DNA of 37,549 nucleotides from Baffinella frigidus (taxonomy: Eukaryota > Cryptophyceae > Cryptomonadales > Baffinellaceae). The stretch spans positions 211,739-249,287 of the forward strand of contig MU646403.1 of assembly GCA_026770585.1 (NCBI GenBank), in the 5' to 3' direction. The notes beneath the pieces are model-generated. The model was not told the origin of the DNA. It was given only the letters and a program-made list of their open reading frames with translations, and ran no database searches. Below, one piece after another: positions 19,610-31,600 of this stretch; positions within the stretch are counted from its first letter, which is position 1; each line of letters begins with the position of its first letter. A program made the translations under genes and the position numbers.

Positions 19610-22600
19610 GTCCCGCCAGACACGCCCCACAGGCACCCCCTCCCCCTCTCCCCCCCCGGCGCCGTTTCCCGCCCCCTCTCCAGGCCCACATCAGACGTTT
19701 CTGGCTCCTTGCTAGCAAGACTCGGTTTGATTTGTTCAAGGCGGCATTTGGCTCGCAAGGGCGCTACCCGCTCGTCAGTGCCTCTCTTCCCGAGCCCATC
19801 AAACCCAGACTCTCACTTCTGAACGCCACCGCAGAGAGGACAAGAAACGGTGGCGCATCGATGCGCTGGGGCGGGCCGTGCCGGATGAGGGCATCCCGCA
19901 GGACAAGCTCCGCCAGGTGCGCCCCTCCCCGCAGTCACGAGCAGGTGTTCCAGCCGGAATGCGTGCAGCAGCGCGGGCGATACCTCTGCAGATTCTCCTC
20001 CTGCGGCGGTCGTCGAACCCTCCACCCTGGATGCAACCCAGGGGCAAATCTCAAGTCCATCTCCCACAGATGCACTCGGATTCCCAGTGCATTTGTATGG
20101 GAGTTGACTTAAGAAACCATAAATTTACCCACAAGTTGCCTCCAGGGTGGTCGTGCGCCTCGCTCCGCCCCTTGTACCGCCATGAGCCCCGAGACCTCCT
20201 GAACCATTGCCTCGAGAAGGGGCCATTACCTCCCGGGACGCCCTTGAGACTTTGGTTCAGGAGACGTGACGACAGTCGCTGAATTTCCACTCCCCCGTCC
20301 CCTTCTACTGATCAAAGTTAACGCCCGTCAAGTCGAACCATTATTGACATAAGTGTAAATTTGAATTGCCGCTCACCTCGCGATTTTGGGGGATGAAAGA
20401 GGCCTTATTAACCTCATGGCGTCGAACCATAACCTGGGCAGATGTACATCGACGCGTTTATTTTGAAACACTCTTGCTCTGCCTCACTCGGGTTGACGGA
20501 CTATTCTCAAGTTGACATGCTGGGTATGCGGCACAAATCCGTCATTTCTGGAGCGGAAAAGAGCCTGGGCGCGCAAGTATGGTCAGCCCACATAGACGGA
20601 TACAGAGCTAGGAATCGCCACGCATGAAGTGATTGCGGCGGAGAAGAGATATTTTATTGAACCCACGACGTCGAGCCATAAACTGAATATCGTCCAGCGA
20701 GGGCTCGAAATCAAGGTCCCATAACCTGTTTCTCGGCCCTAAACCGGTTTGGGTGCTGCACCCTGTAACCCCCGTTTCGCCGGTAGGGTACAGTTCCCCT
20801 CGACCGATCCCGGCCAATCTTGGTTTGGTGATGGGCTCGAAATGAAGGTTCCGCGAAAGTGACGGTAGTTTTACTAGACGGAGACAGAGCTGGAACTTGG
20901 CAGTGATGAAATGATGGTGGCAGTTGTACATCGACGCGTTTCTGGCGGAGGAGGACGAGGAGGAGTGCGCTGACCACGTCCGAAGGTCTCGCCCTCTCTC
21001 AGGCTATTTTCGCTCACCATAAGGGGGGTTATTGACCGTTTATGATTTTTCGGGGGGGGGGTTAAACCATTGAGGATGTCTCGGGGGGGTTAGAGGCCGT
21101 GAAGGAGCATCAGAGACCGTGAAGGATTATCGGGTGGTGTAGAAACTGTGTAGCGTTTCTGGCGGAGGAGGACGAGGAGGAGTGCGCTGACCGCGTCCGA
21201 AGGTCTCGCTCAGCCAGAGCTAGCCTCTTGTTGATGCACGTCCTGTCCACACGGTGTGCTTCGAGGGTTTCGTTCGGCCTGGATTCCAGGGGGGTACGTG
21301 ACCAAGTTGCACCAGAAAATCTCAGGGTTAATTGCATCAAGGCAAGTTGACTTTTGATGAAAGGTTCGTAGTCCACCGTGTGGTGACCTCCAACATGCCG
21401 CTGGTCCCGCAATCAATCAGCCAGAGAGGTCCTAGCCCTCTCTCAGGCTATGTTGGCGGACCAATTTGGTGGGCCCGGGTCCTTTTTCGCGCCAAAGTTG
21501 ACGGGTTTGCACCGCACACCCAGGCTGTCAACTTGAGAATAGTCGGTGAACACGAGTGAGGCAGAGCTAGGTTTCGGTTTCGTAGCCGCTGTGTCGAGAC
21601 AAACTGGTGAGCGGGGCAGCTTGACCCCCAGGGCAATGGCAAAATATCACACGTAAATATATCGTTAGTCTTTCTATCACTCGTGGTACAAATCGTGGTA
21701 CAACTAACAGAAAATCTAGATTGACACGATTTGCGTTTCCGATTTTGCGGACCGCTTCACCTCCGGGCACGGGACCAAGAGCAGTTGACTGATCCGAGAA
21801 TGCCCTGGTACTAATCCTCCCCGGTTTCGTCACCGCCCTGGTACAGTCCGTGCCCGGGTCAGTCAACTGCGGCGCACGCGGGACCTGCCTTGGAGGTTTC
21901 GTGGCAGCCTCGGGACTGGTTCGCTCAAAAGTTGACGGGTTTGTACCCATATCCAAGCATGTCAACTTACGAATAGTCTTTGATGGCGGAGGGCGCGGGA
22001 CCTCCAGCAGCCACCTGAAGAGAACCAAGTCGAGATTCCAGCTTGAGCCATTTCCTCCCTTCGTCCTACTCTGAGAGTAGACTCCTGGTGAAGATTAGAG
22101 TAGCGGATGATCGCGATCTGGTCCACTTGGGGTGGCTGGTGGCTGACTTGGAGGGTTGGTGGATCTGGTCCACTTTTATAGTAACAGGATCTGGTTTTAG
22201 ATTTGCAAAGTGGCTCGTGCTGGTACAAACAATAAAACTCGAGGGGCTACAAGTCAATTTTAGTCCCTCGAGTTTTATTATTTATACCAGAACGAGCCAC
22301 TTTACAAATCTAAAACCAGATTCTCTCACTACTAACTTAGTGGCTGGTGGATTTGGTCGACGTGGTGGCTCGATGTGGTCCACTTGGGGAGGTAGGTGGC
22401 TGACGTGGAGGGTTGGTGGCAGCCTCGGGACGATGGCGGAGCAGGGCGACTTCGAGTGCGCCAAGGTCATGCTCTTCTCCCTTCTCTCTGTTTCAAATAA
22501 ACCGTTCTCTCTCTCCGCCAGGACTCTGAAACCTTGGTCGGATAGCGAGGGGGCAAACGGGTCTTTTAACTCGGGTACGAATTCAAAAATTTGTACCAGT

Positions 22601-25600
22601 CGCGTCCAACCTATGGGCGCAAGCCTTCCCTTTTGGAAGGCTGGCCAGAAATTACCCGATCCGTTTGCCCCCTCGCTATCCGAGCAAGGTCCCAGTCAGT
22701 TTCCGCAGGACCGGACTTCGAGTGCACCAAGGTGCTAGAGTTTAGGGTTGAGTGTTGATGGTTTAGGGTTGAGGGTTTAGGACCTTCTCCGCTGCCATCC
22801 TCTCCACACAGGTTATGGGCTACGAAGGGATTTTCGGGCAGGAAATGCCCGAGTTTCCAGGATAAGGTGTTCCAACCTCGTGACTGGCCAGTATAGGGCA
22901 GTGCTGTCGCGCCCCTCCCGAGAACCACACGAGAATGCTAGAGGGGCCTATTTAAACCAACGTGCTTTTAAAAGTGGTCATCTGTGTAGTAACTTTCGTG
23001 GATTGGTCACGCAACTGGGGGATTCCGCTCTTACGTCAACTTTTGATTGACCATCATCACGTCTGAAGTGGCCCCCTCGTCAGCCGCAGTCATATCCCGC
23101 CCTTCATGGGAAAGTGACAGTGTGCGTCAGCTATCCAGCCCTCCACCAACTAAGCCATTCCAGCCCTCTTCCAACTAAGCTAGCCCGCTACCAACAAAAC
23201 CAGGGGGGCGGATGTTGACGAAACAATGCACTGCAGGTTCTCCTCTCGTGGCTGGCGACGAACAAGTCTGCGAACCTCCGCAAGCAGATCCTGCGCAAGC
23301 TCGTCTTCGCCGCCAAGACCCCTCAGGTTCCGAGCCTTTTTAACAGGGGTTACTCGAAATTACGGACTCGCACCGCCTTAGGGTCCTACCGTAGGGCGAG
23401 TCTTAGGAGCATAGGACCACCCTAGGGCGACCCCCCGGTTCCGTATGGATTTAATTGAAATGATCAGATAACCAGACTTAATTTAAGTTACCGTTTGTGC
23501 TATGTTAAGGGCGGGGTATGCTATCTTAGCCTCTCCATAGCTGTATCGTAGCACACAAGCACCCGTAAGATAGCACAGCAGGTCCCCCGCAAGCTTGTCT
23601 TCGCTCACAAGTCTGCCCTCAGGTTCCGAGCCTCTTTTTTATCTGCCACCCTTGCCACCCCCTCGCGACCATATTCCGCAGCGAGATGGAGAGCTGTCTT
23701 TCCCCACATTCAAACCCCAAATTCAAACCCTAAACCCTAAACCCTAAACCCTACACCACTAAACCCTAAACACTAAACCCTAAACCCTAAACCCTTAACC
23801 TGAACCCTGAACCTTGTCAAACGTTTTTAAACCTTGGGGAGGAGAGAGAGAAAGAGATGGAGAGCTGTCTTTCCATCGCCTTCCTTCGTCTGCCCCGTGC
23901 CCCCGCATCGAGCAGCCCAGTCCGTACCATCCTGTTTATGGCATGGGGTTTGGGGTTCAGGGTTGAGGACAGAGCCCAGGGTCAGGTCCGCCCCGTGGTG
24001 GACTAGCTCTTTCGACCGTGGCCGGGNNNNNNNNNNNNNNNNNNNNNNNNNNNNNNNNNNNNNNNNNNNNNNNNNNNNNNNNNNNNNNNNNNNNNNNNNN
24101 NNNNNNNNNNNNNNNNNNNNNNNNNNNNNNNNNNNNNNNNNNNNNNNNNNNNNNNNNNNNNNNNNNNNNNNNNNNNNNNNNNNNNNNNNNNNNNNNNNNN
24201 NNNNNTCTCCCCCCCTCCTCTCCCTCCCCTCTCTCTCCCCCTCCTCTCCCTCCTCTCTCTCTCCCACCCCTCCCCTCTCCCTCTCCCACTGGGGGTGACT
24301 CTTTTTCGTCACACACACGGTTCGGTGGCGACTGCCCCTTTTCACCCCCCCCTAATCGCCACGCTTGCTCCAAACTTTCGGAACCTCAGGTCCCGAGCAT
24401 ACCGTCCCCTCAGAGGTCAAGTGAAGGTGGCCCGATGTGGGCCGAAAATCCCTTCGTAGCCCGATGTGTGGTAGCAGCGACCGAGGACCTTTTCCCCTTG
24501 AATTCAAGGTGAAATTTCGGTTAGGTTCCAGGGCAATGGATAAGATTTTAGTACACAGCGTTTAGATGGACTGTATCCGTGAAGCCCTCGGTGGCTGCCA
24601 AGTGGCCCTCAGAGGTCAAGTGTTTTGATATGTGGCCAACCATTATATGCTCGGTGACTGAGATCGGTGGCTCTTAACCCTGAACCCTAAACCCTAAACC
24701 CTAAACCCTGAACTCTAAACCCTAAACCCTAAACCCTAAACCCTGAACCCTGAACCCTGAACCCCGAGAGCTGTCGTGCCCTGTGGCAGCTCGCGAACCC
24801 CGAAACCCTAAACCCGAAACCTTCAAACCCTACACCCTACACCCCTAAACCCTCAACTCTCAGCCCTAAGCCCCTAAACCCGAAACTCGAAAATCTGTGG
24901 CAGTTTGCGAAACCCGAAACCCGAAACCCTCAAACTCTAAACCCTCAAACCCTCAACCCTAAACTCTGAACTCCAAACCCCTGTGGCAGGTGGCGAATTG
25001 CCGGGAGATCCTCATCGGCATCCAGGTCTCAAACCCCATACCCCAAACCCTCAACCCTCAACCCCAAACCCTAAACACTGAACACTAAACACTAAAACCC
25101 TAAACACTAAACACTAAACTCTAAACCCTAAACCCTGGACCCTAAACCCTAAACCCCAAACACTAAACCCTAAACCCTAAACCCCTAAACCCTGAACCCC
25201 ACACTAAACCCTAAACCCTAAACTCTGAACTCTAAACCCTAAAACCGTAAACCCTACACCCCACACCCCACACCCCTCACCCCACACCCCACACCCCACA
25301 CCCCAAACCCCAAACCACAAAAAAATAAAAAATAAAATGAAAATAAAAAATAAACCCTAAACTCCTCAGGTGTGCATCGAGGACGAGAAGGCGGCGATCC
25401 GCGGGATGATGCTCGAGACCCTCGACTTCGCGGCCCAGAAGGTACCCACACAGCGGATTTCGAAGGGATTCGTGAATGACCCCTGAGCGATAAGACATTG
25501 GACACCACGGTAGGCAACCCGTAGGAGCATAGGGGGGTTCCTACGGATCAGGTAACGGAAATTCGGCCCAAAATGGGCCGAAACGCCCTTCGTAGCACGC

Positions 25601-28600
25601 TGTGAGGCACTACACAGTGGACCAAATCGAGATTGTAGCTTGAGCAATTTCCTTCGGGCAGCCTGTCGAAAACGACCGGCCCCTCAGGAAACGGCTCAAG
25701 TTGCATCCTCGATTTGAGGGTTCGCGGCCCAAAAGGTACTCTGTATATTTGCGTCTCTGGATTCTTCCAGATCCTCTTGACCCTCTCTAGGCCCTTCTAG
25801 ATCATTCTAGAGCCCTCTAGATCCCTCCAGACCCGTGAACACACACCCCTACATCGCATGCAGGTGGACATGTTGGAAATCGAGACGCTGGTGCCGCACT
25901 CGAAGCGCGCGGAGACCAACAAGATGCGTGGCCGCGCCTGGCACAAGGTACATAACCCCTCTACAGCCATAAAACACCTCAACACTAAACCCCACATCCT
26001 AAAGCCTAAACCCTACCACCGAAACCCGAAATCCGGAACCCTGAACCCCGAACCCTACACCCTAAACCCCAAACCCCAAACCCCAAACAGATTCGGGAGT
26101 GGGGGCTGGCGCTCAGCCGCAGGCACCTCATTCCCAGTGCCGTTTCGAGTGTGTCCTGGGGACGTGCCGGTAGTAACTGTTTGTACCGCCCGCTCAGAAG
26201 CCGGTACTAATTCCGGACGTGACAGAACTAACCCGAACCCCCAATCAGGTTTGGGAGTTGGGGGTGGCGCTCAGCCACAGGCACCCCGACAAGACCCCTC
26301 TCGATCTCGCTGTAGACCTCTCTAGACCCTTCTAGATCCTTCTGAACAAATCTAGACCCTTCCAGATCATTCTGGAGCCTTCTAGATCCATCTGGGCCTG
26401 TAAACCCTAAACCTGAAACCCAAAACAGGTGCGGGAGTTGGGGCTGGCGCTCAGCCAGAGGACCCTGATGTCGTGCATCATCTCCCTCTTCACGCACGCG
26501 GTACCGAATCCCGAACACCGAAACCCAAAACTCTAAACCCTAAACCTTAAACCCTAAACCCCAAACCCTAAACCTCAAAGCCTAAACCCTAAACACTAGA
26601 CCCGAAACCCGAAACCCGAACACCGAAACCCCACACACTTAACACTTAACTTCCGCTTTTAGACCCCACGGCCAACCCTCAACCCTCCATCCTCAACCCT
26701 CAACCCCGTGGTATCTCTTCTACGAGGGACTATTCACAAGTCAACACTCTGGGTCCGTGGTACTAAATCCTCAACTTTTTGGGGGGAGGCAGGTGCTGCC
26801 GGTGCGGATGAGCGTGTGGTATCTCTTCTAAAAAGGACTCGATATCGTCCAGCACGTGGCTTATTCATAAGTCAACATCCTGGGTCCGTGGTACTAAATC
26901 CTCAACTTTTGGGGAAATCACTCGACATCGCGTCCCTCTCCCGCTGCAAGGAGTTCGTGGAGTATTCATAAGTCAACATCGTGGGCCCGTGTTACTAAAT
27001 CATCTACTTTTGGGTGTTGCCGGTACCAAACTGTCAACTTTGGGCGCAGGTGTTGCCGGTGCGGATGAGCGTGTGGTACCTGTTCTACGAGGCACTGGAC
27101 ACTGTCTCGCTTTCACGCTGCAAAGAGTTCGAGCGCCGCATGCACCGGTCTTCACCCTAAACCCTGAACCCTAATCCCTAATCCCCAAGTCCTAAACCCC
27201 TAAATCCTAAACCATAAACCATAAACCCTAAATCCTGAACCCCAAGCTCCTAACCCGCAAACCCTCAACCCTAAGCCCTAAACCCTAAACCCTAAACCCT
27301 AAACCCTAAGCACCTAAACCGCAAACCCTAAACCCTAAACCCTAAACCCTAAACACTAATCCCTCAACCCTAAACCCTACACCCTAAACCCTAAACCCTC
27401 AGCCCTCCACCCTTCAAACCTCACGCCTCTCGCAGCTCACGGAGCCTAAACCCTCGGGATCACCCTCATCTCTCATCCAAGCCCAGCACCAATTACACTT
27501 CGCAAGACGTAAATCTAAAAACAATCGGCACACATCAAGGTATTTTCAGAATACGAAATGGCTCTAACGCCAAACCAAATCTGAGGTACAATCTATTAGG
27601 TGACGGGACTAGGTGGCGCTCAGGCGCTCGCTCCGGCTCAGTTTTCAGTCAGGGTCCCTGCCCTGCGCTTTGACAGGGCCGTTTCTCCAGAGGGCGCATT
27701 GTCATTCTCCGTTCTGGGCTGTGCTTCCAGTCCCGACGAAGCTGGTAGCATATCCCAGAACGGAGCATCGGGACTAGACGCACATTCCAGAACAGAGCAG
27801 GAGATTGCACATGGGGGTCACAATTCATATCGCACAACTGATCCAAGCGTGGGGGCAGGCGCCGGGTTGCAAAGGTGGCGGCGTGTCATGAGCCTGTGGA
27901 GTTCTACAGTGTGTGCATTCGCATGGTGTGAGTGTGGGGGCAGCTCCATTGTGTGCTACTGCAAACCCCTGGCCCGCATTTCGCCTCAGTCATTTCGCCC
28001 TCATATATATTTCTCATTAAGTCATTTCGCCCAGGAAATAGGAGCCACTGGATGTCTGATTCAGACGTGTCATTTTTGAAACACGGGCAGGGGGTTTCAG
28101 TAGTGTGCATTCTGATGTGTTGAGCGTGGGAGCAGGCGGCGTGTTGCGAAAGTGACAACTTATCAGGATCTGATGGATGCTGTCAAAAAGACTGAAGAGG
28201 TCTCTCTCTCTCTCACACTCTCTCTCTCTCTCTCTCTCTCTCGCTCGCTCTCTCTCTCTCTCTCGCTCGCTCTCTCGCTCGCTCGCTTTCTCTCTCTCTC
28301 TCGCTCGCTCGCTCGCTCGCTCGCTTTTTTCCTCTCTCTCTCTCTCTCGCTCGCTCTCGCTATCTCTCTCTCTCTCGCTCTCTCTCGCTCTCTCTCTCCC
28401 CCCCTCTCGCTCGCTCTCTCGCCTTCTCTCTCTCGTCTTCTCTCGCTCGCTCTCGCGCTCACGCCAATTTACTTTCGGAAGATCGCTAATTCAGTTGCAC
28501 TTTTTATGTGGCAAACCTGAAACCCGCATCCTGGACCCGAAACGTACCCCGAACCCCAACCCCCAAACCCAACCCGCAGTGGAAGCTCAGCCCCAACACT

Positions 28601-31600
28601 TTGATCGACTTACACACTCTGAACTAGATAATATGGGCTCTGAACGAAATGATACAGAACTAGATGATAGAGTTTTGTTTTCATCTGTTGGCCATGGCAA
28701 AAATACACAATGGCAAAAGTTGACCAAGCTGGTACTAAATCGTCAATTTTTGGCATTGTTTCATTTCTTTTTGTGGCTAACAGATGTGAAAACCGCTCTA
28801 CGAGGCACTCTAAACTGCTAGTTGGCAGCCACCGGGGTCTTCGATGGTCTATCTGAACTATTCTGGTGTAAGTTGCAATTCATGTCAGGGTAACGGGCTT
28901 GAAATGGTCCCCGGAAATCCGGGGTAGATAGAACTCGGGCGCTGCTACCACGCCAGGTCATAACTCGGAATTTTAGTGTACAAGTCTTTTTAAACATTTG
29001 CACCCGGATCCGGAAAATTTGTATTCGGATCGGACGTGGAAACGACGAATCGTCGCGACTTGGCGGGGTGGCTACGTACCATTTAGCACCATGAAACGAA
29101 CCGTTGCGTCCTGAAATTCCCAATAATGACCTGTCGTGGTAAGTGGCGAGGCACTCTCAAATCGATGGTGCGAAGCAGGCGTTTCGAGAGGCCTTTGATG
29201 AACTCTTCTGATTGACTAGATGATACAAGACACTCTAAACTTGACAAAACGACTCTGAACTAGATAAGACGGAACTGCCTGATACGCACACTGAACGAGG
29301 TGATACGAAGCAGGCGTTTCGAGAGGCGCTGGAGGAAGGGCGCGAGACCATGGCTGAGATGCTCGAGGAAGGTCCGCACCCGCGTCCGAACCCCTAAACC
29401 CCACATCATAATTTATAAACCATAAACTAATCATAAACCCTCAACCACAATCATAAACCCTAAACCACAACTCAACTCCACATCACAAACCCTAAACCAT
29501 GAACCCTAAACCATAAACCATAGACCATAGACCATCAACCATAAACCCTAAACCATAGACCACAAACCCTATCTGTTTGCTTTACAGTAAATCTATTCTC
29601 TATTCTCGTCCCTGCTCCCGCGCTGGAGGCGATGGCTGCGATGCTCGAGGAAGGTCTGCTTTCCGCTCCAAAGTTGACGGGGGTGTACCAGGAACCCAGC
29701 GTGTCAACTTTACAATAGTCCCGAAAGGCACACCAGCTCGAGGAAGGTCCGCTTTCTCTGGGAATACCCACACGGTGGACTACGAACCTTTCATCAAAAG
29801 TCAACTTTTCTCAAGACAGTCAACGTCAACTTGCCTTGAGACAATTAAAAAGGATTTTTCTATGCAAATTGGCCACGTAGCACCCCGGAATCCGGGGTCA
29901 ACGAAACCATCGAAGCCCACCGTGTGGCAGTCCCGTGTAGGATGGCCATAGTGACTTCACCCCAGACTTTCTGCTCCAAAGTTGACGGGGTTGTACCAGG
30001 AGCCCAGCGTGTCTACTCTACAATGCTTGAGGGAGGAATGCGCCCGCTGCGCTCTAGCGCGCCCGCTAGAAGCAAGATGCCTTGAGGAGCACTGTGCACT
30101 CTGTCCTTGCGAAGCACGCACGTTGGGACACGCATGGCACACGGGAGGAATTGGGAAGCTGCTATTGCCGCGCCCGCGCCCCCTGAGAGAGAGCCCCCCT
30201 TCTGTCTCTGAGGGGCGGGTTGGAGGGCGGACATCTGAGAGGGAGAGGCCTTTGTTGATACTTCCACCATGCAGCAATTGGGAAGCAGACCAGATCGGTT
30301 GACTTGGGATCACAGACCGGACGTAGGATGGCAGACCCGCCTTAAGTTAATTATGTCGGGGTAAATTTTCTTTTGATGAACGGTCCGTAGTCCACCATGT
30401 GGTCAAGAGGCTGACGATATCGGCGGACTTGGGGGATGGCAGACCGGATGCATGCGGGGATAGACGTGGCGACTCTCGAGATGCAGATGGAGGCCAAGGA
30501 CCGAGTGCTTGTCGATGACGCCGCATTCCTCACCGCCAAGGAGAATGTCAGTCGCCCCACTATTCTCAAGTTCACGTGCTGGGTGTGTGGTACAAACTCG
30601 TCAACTTTGGAGCGGGAAAGATCCCGGGGAAGCAAATTGGTGAGTCCAAATAGACTGAGATTGAGTTGTCGAGGACGCCAGATTCCTCGCCGCCAAGGAG
30701 AATGTGAGTTGACCGACTATGTTCAAGTTCCACTCGAGAATGCTGGAGGATCCTAGATGCATTTCGGGTTGTAAATATTTGTACCAGGGTAAGGTCACTG
30801 GGCTCATTTTGCAGAGTTGCGTGACCATCCTCACGAAAGTTACTACACAAATGCCCACTTGTAAAAGCAAACGGTTTTAAATAGACCCCTCTAGCATTCT
30901 CGTGTGGTTGACGTGCTGGGTTTGAAGACTGGTCACGTTACTGGCGAAAGGATTTGCACTTTGTACGGGAATCGTTGAGATGGACCGCTTCTAGAAGGCG
31001 CCGGTGGCTGATGCGTGGTGGGTGGTTGCTGGAACCACTGCATGAGAAGTACTCAGCACTGTGGCGTCTGTACCACGAGACGCTTTTGAAGCGAAACGTT
31101 GCATTGTGAGATCCTTCTAGATCCTTCTAGATCCTTCTAGATTCTCTAGACACTTCTAGATCCTTCTACATTCTCTCTTGTGATCTGGCGTGTTGGAGCA
31201 GCTGGAGGAGCTGAAGGAGAAGTACTTGAAAGTGACGCAAGAGTTCGAGGTCGAATTCGCGCAGTACTCCAAGATAGAGAAGGAAATCGAAAACATGGTG
31301 CGCTTCACCCCCCACACTTTGTGTACATTTGCACCGCAACCCCAGATTCTTGGAGGCCCAGCCACCCTTGGTAGCCCAGGTTGAGATATCCGTAGGAACA
31401 ACCCTATGTCCCTACGGATGGCTTTCGTAGAGTCAGGACTTGGTTGAACTGGCGCAGTACTCCAAGATAGAACACGAAAACATGGTGCGCCTCCCGTCGC
31501 ATCGCGCATGTTATTAGGGCAAAGTCCTGAAAATCGGGTAGTTAGGCCTACGGTATTGCCTACAGTAGGCCGTAGGGCTCCTAGGACCTAATGTTTCGTA

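Larger units (their letters stand above)
20442..21211 (+). repeat. Echoes of the acidic exon
   Basis: The head copy MYIDAF (20442-20459) and tail copy AFLAEEDEEECADRVRR with donor GTCTCG (21152-21211) lie around the full exon (20924-20985). A CTAGCTCTG-family element follows the head copy. Confidence 0.78.
21897..22735 (+). repeat. Echoes around exon SLGTMAEQGDFECAK
   Basis: GTGGCAG with CCTCGGGAC recurs at 21897-21916, and GATGGCGGAG at 21982-21991. GACTTCGAGTGCACCAAG before GTGCTA lies at 22718-22735. Confidence 0.65.
23683..24915 (+). repeat. Copies of a GAGATGGAGAGCTGTC / CTGTGGCAG segment
   Basis: GAGATGGAGAGCTGTCTTTC occurs at 23687 and 23854. GAGAGCTGTCGTGCCCTGTG and GCAGCTCGCGAAC occur at 24766-24797, and CTGTGGCAGTTTGCGAAA at 24895-24912. 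They may be remains of an exon that read ESC.ALWQ before VANCREILIGIQ. Confidence 0.6.
29174..29745 (+). repeat. Echoes of exon AFREALEEGRETMAEMLEE
   Basis: KQAFREAFDEL lies at 29174-29205, ALEAMAAMLEE with donor GTCTGC at 29621-29655, and QLEE with donor GTCCGC at 29729-29742. Confidence 0.8.

Noticed and set aside
19026-19758. Minus-strand frames upstream of the GH3 start, one with a hydrophobic FFIFTVFTIAATC run
   Set aside because: No start context, GH3 similarity or splice support. The opposite strand has a strong start context at 19520. This strand choice stays uncertain.
23827-24512. Frames crossing the unknown bases
   Set aside because: They exist only because N codons are not read as stops.
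27600-28079. 159-codon plus-strand frame
   Set aside because: It overlaps inverted-repeat parts and sequences found elsewhere in the window (9510-9560), has no motif, and lies where an intron is expected.
28152-28821. Long Ser/Leu/Arg frames across the CT repeat
   Set aside because: This is a CTCTCGCT microsatellite, open in several frames because it lacks stop codons.
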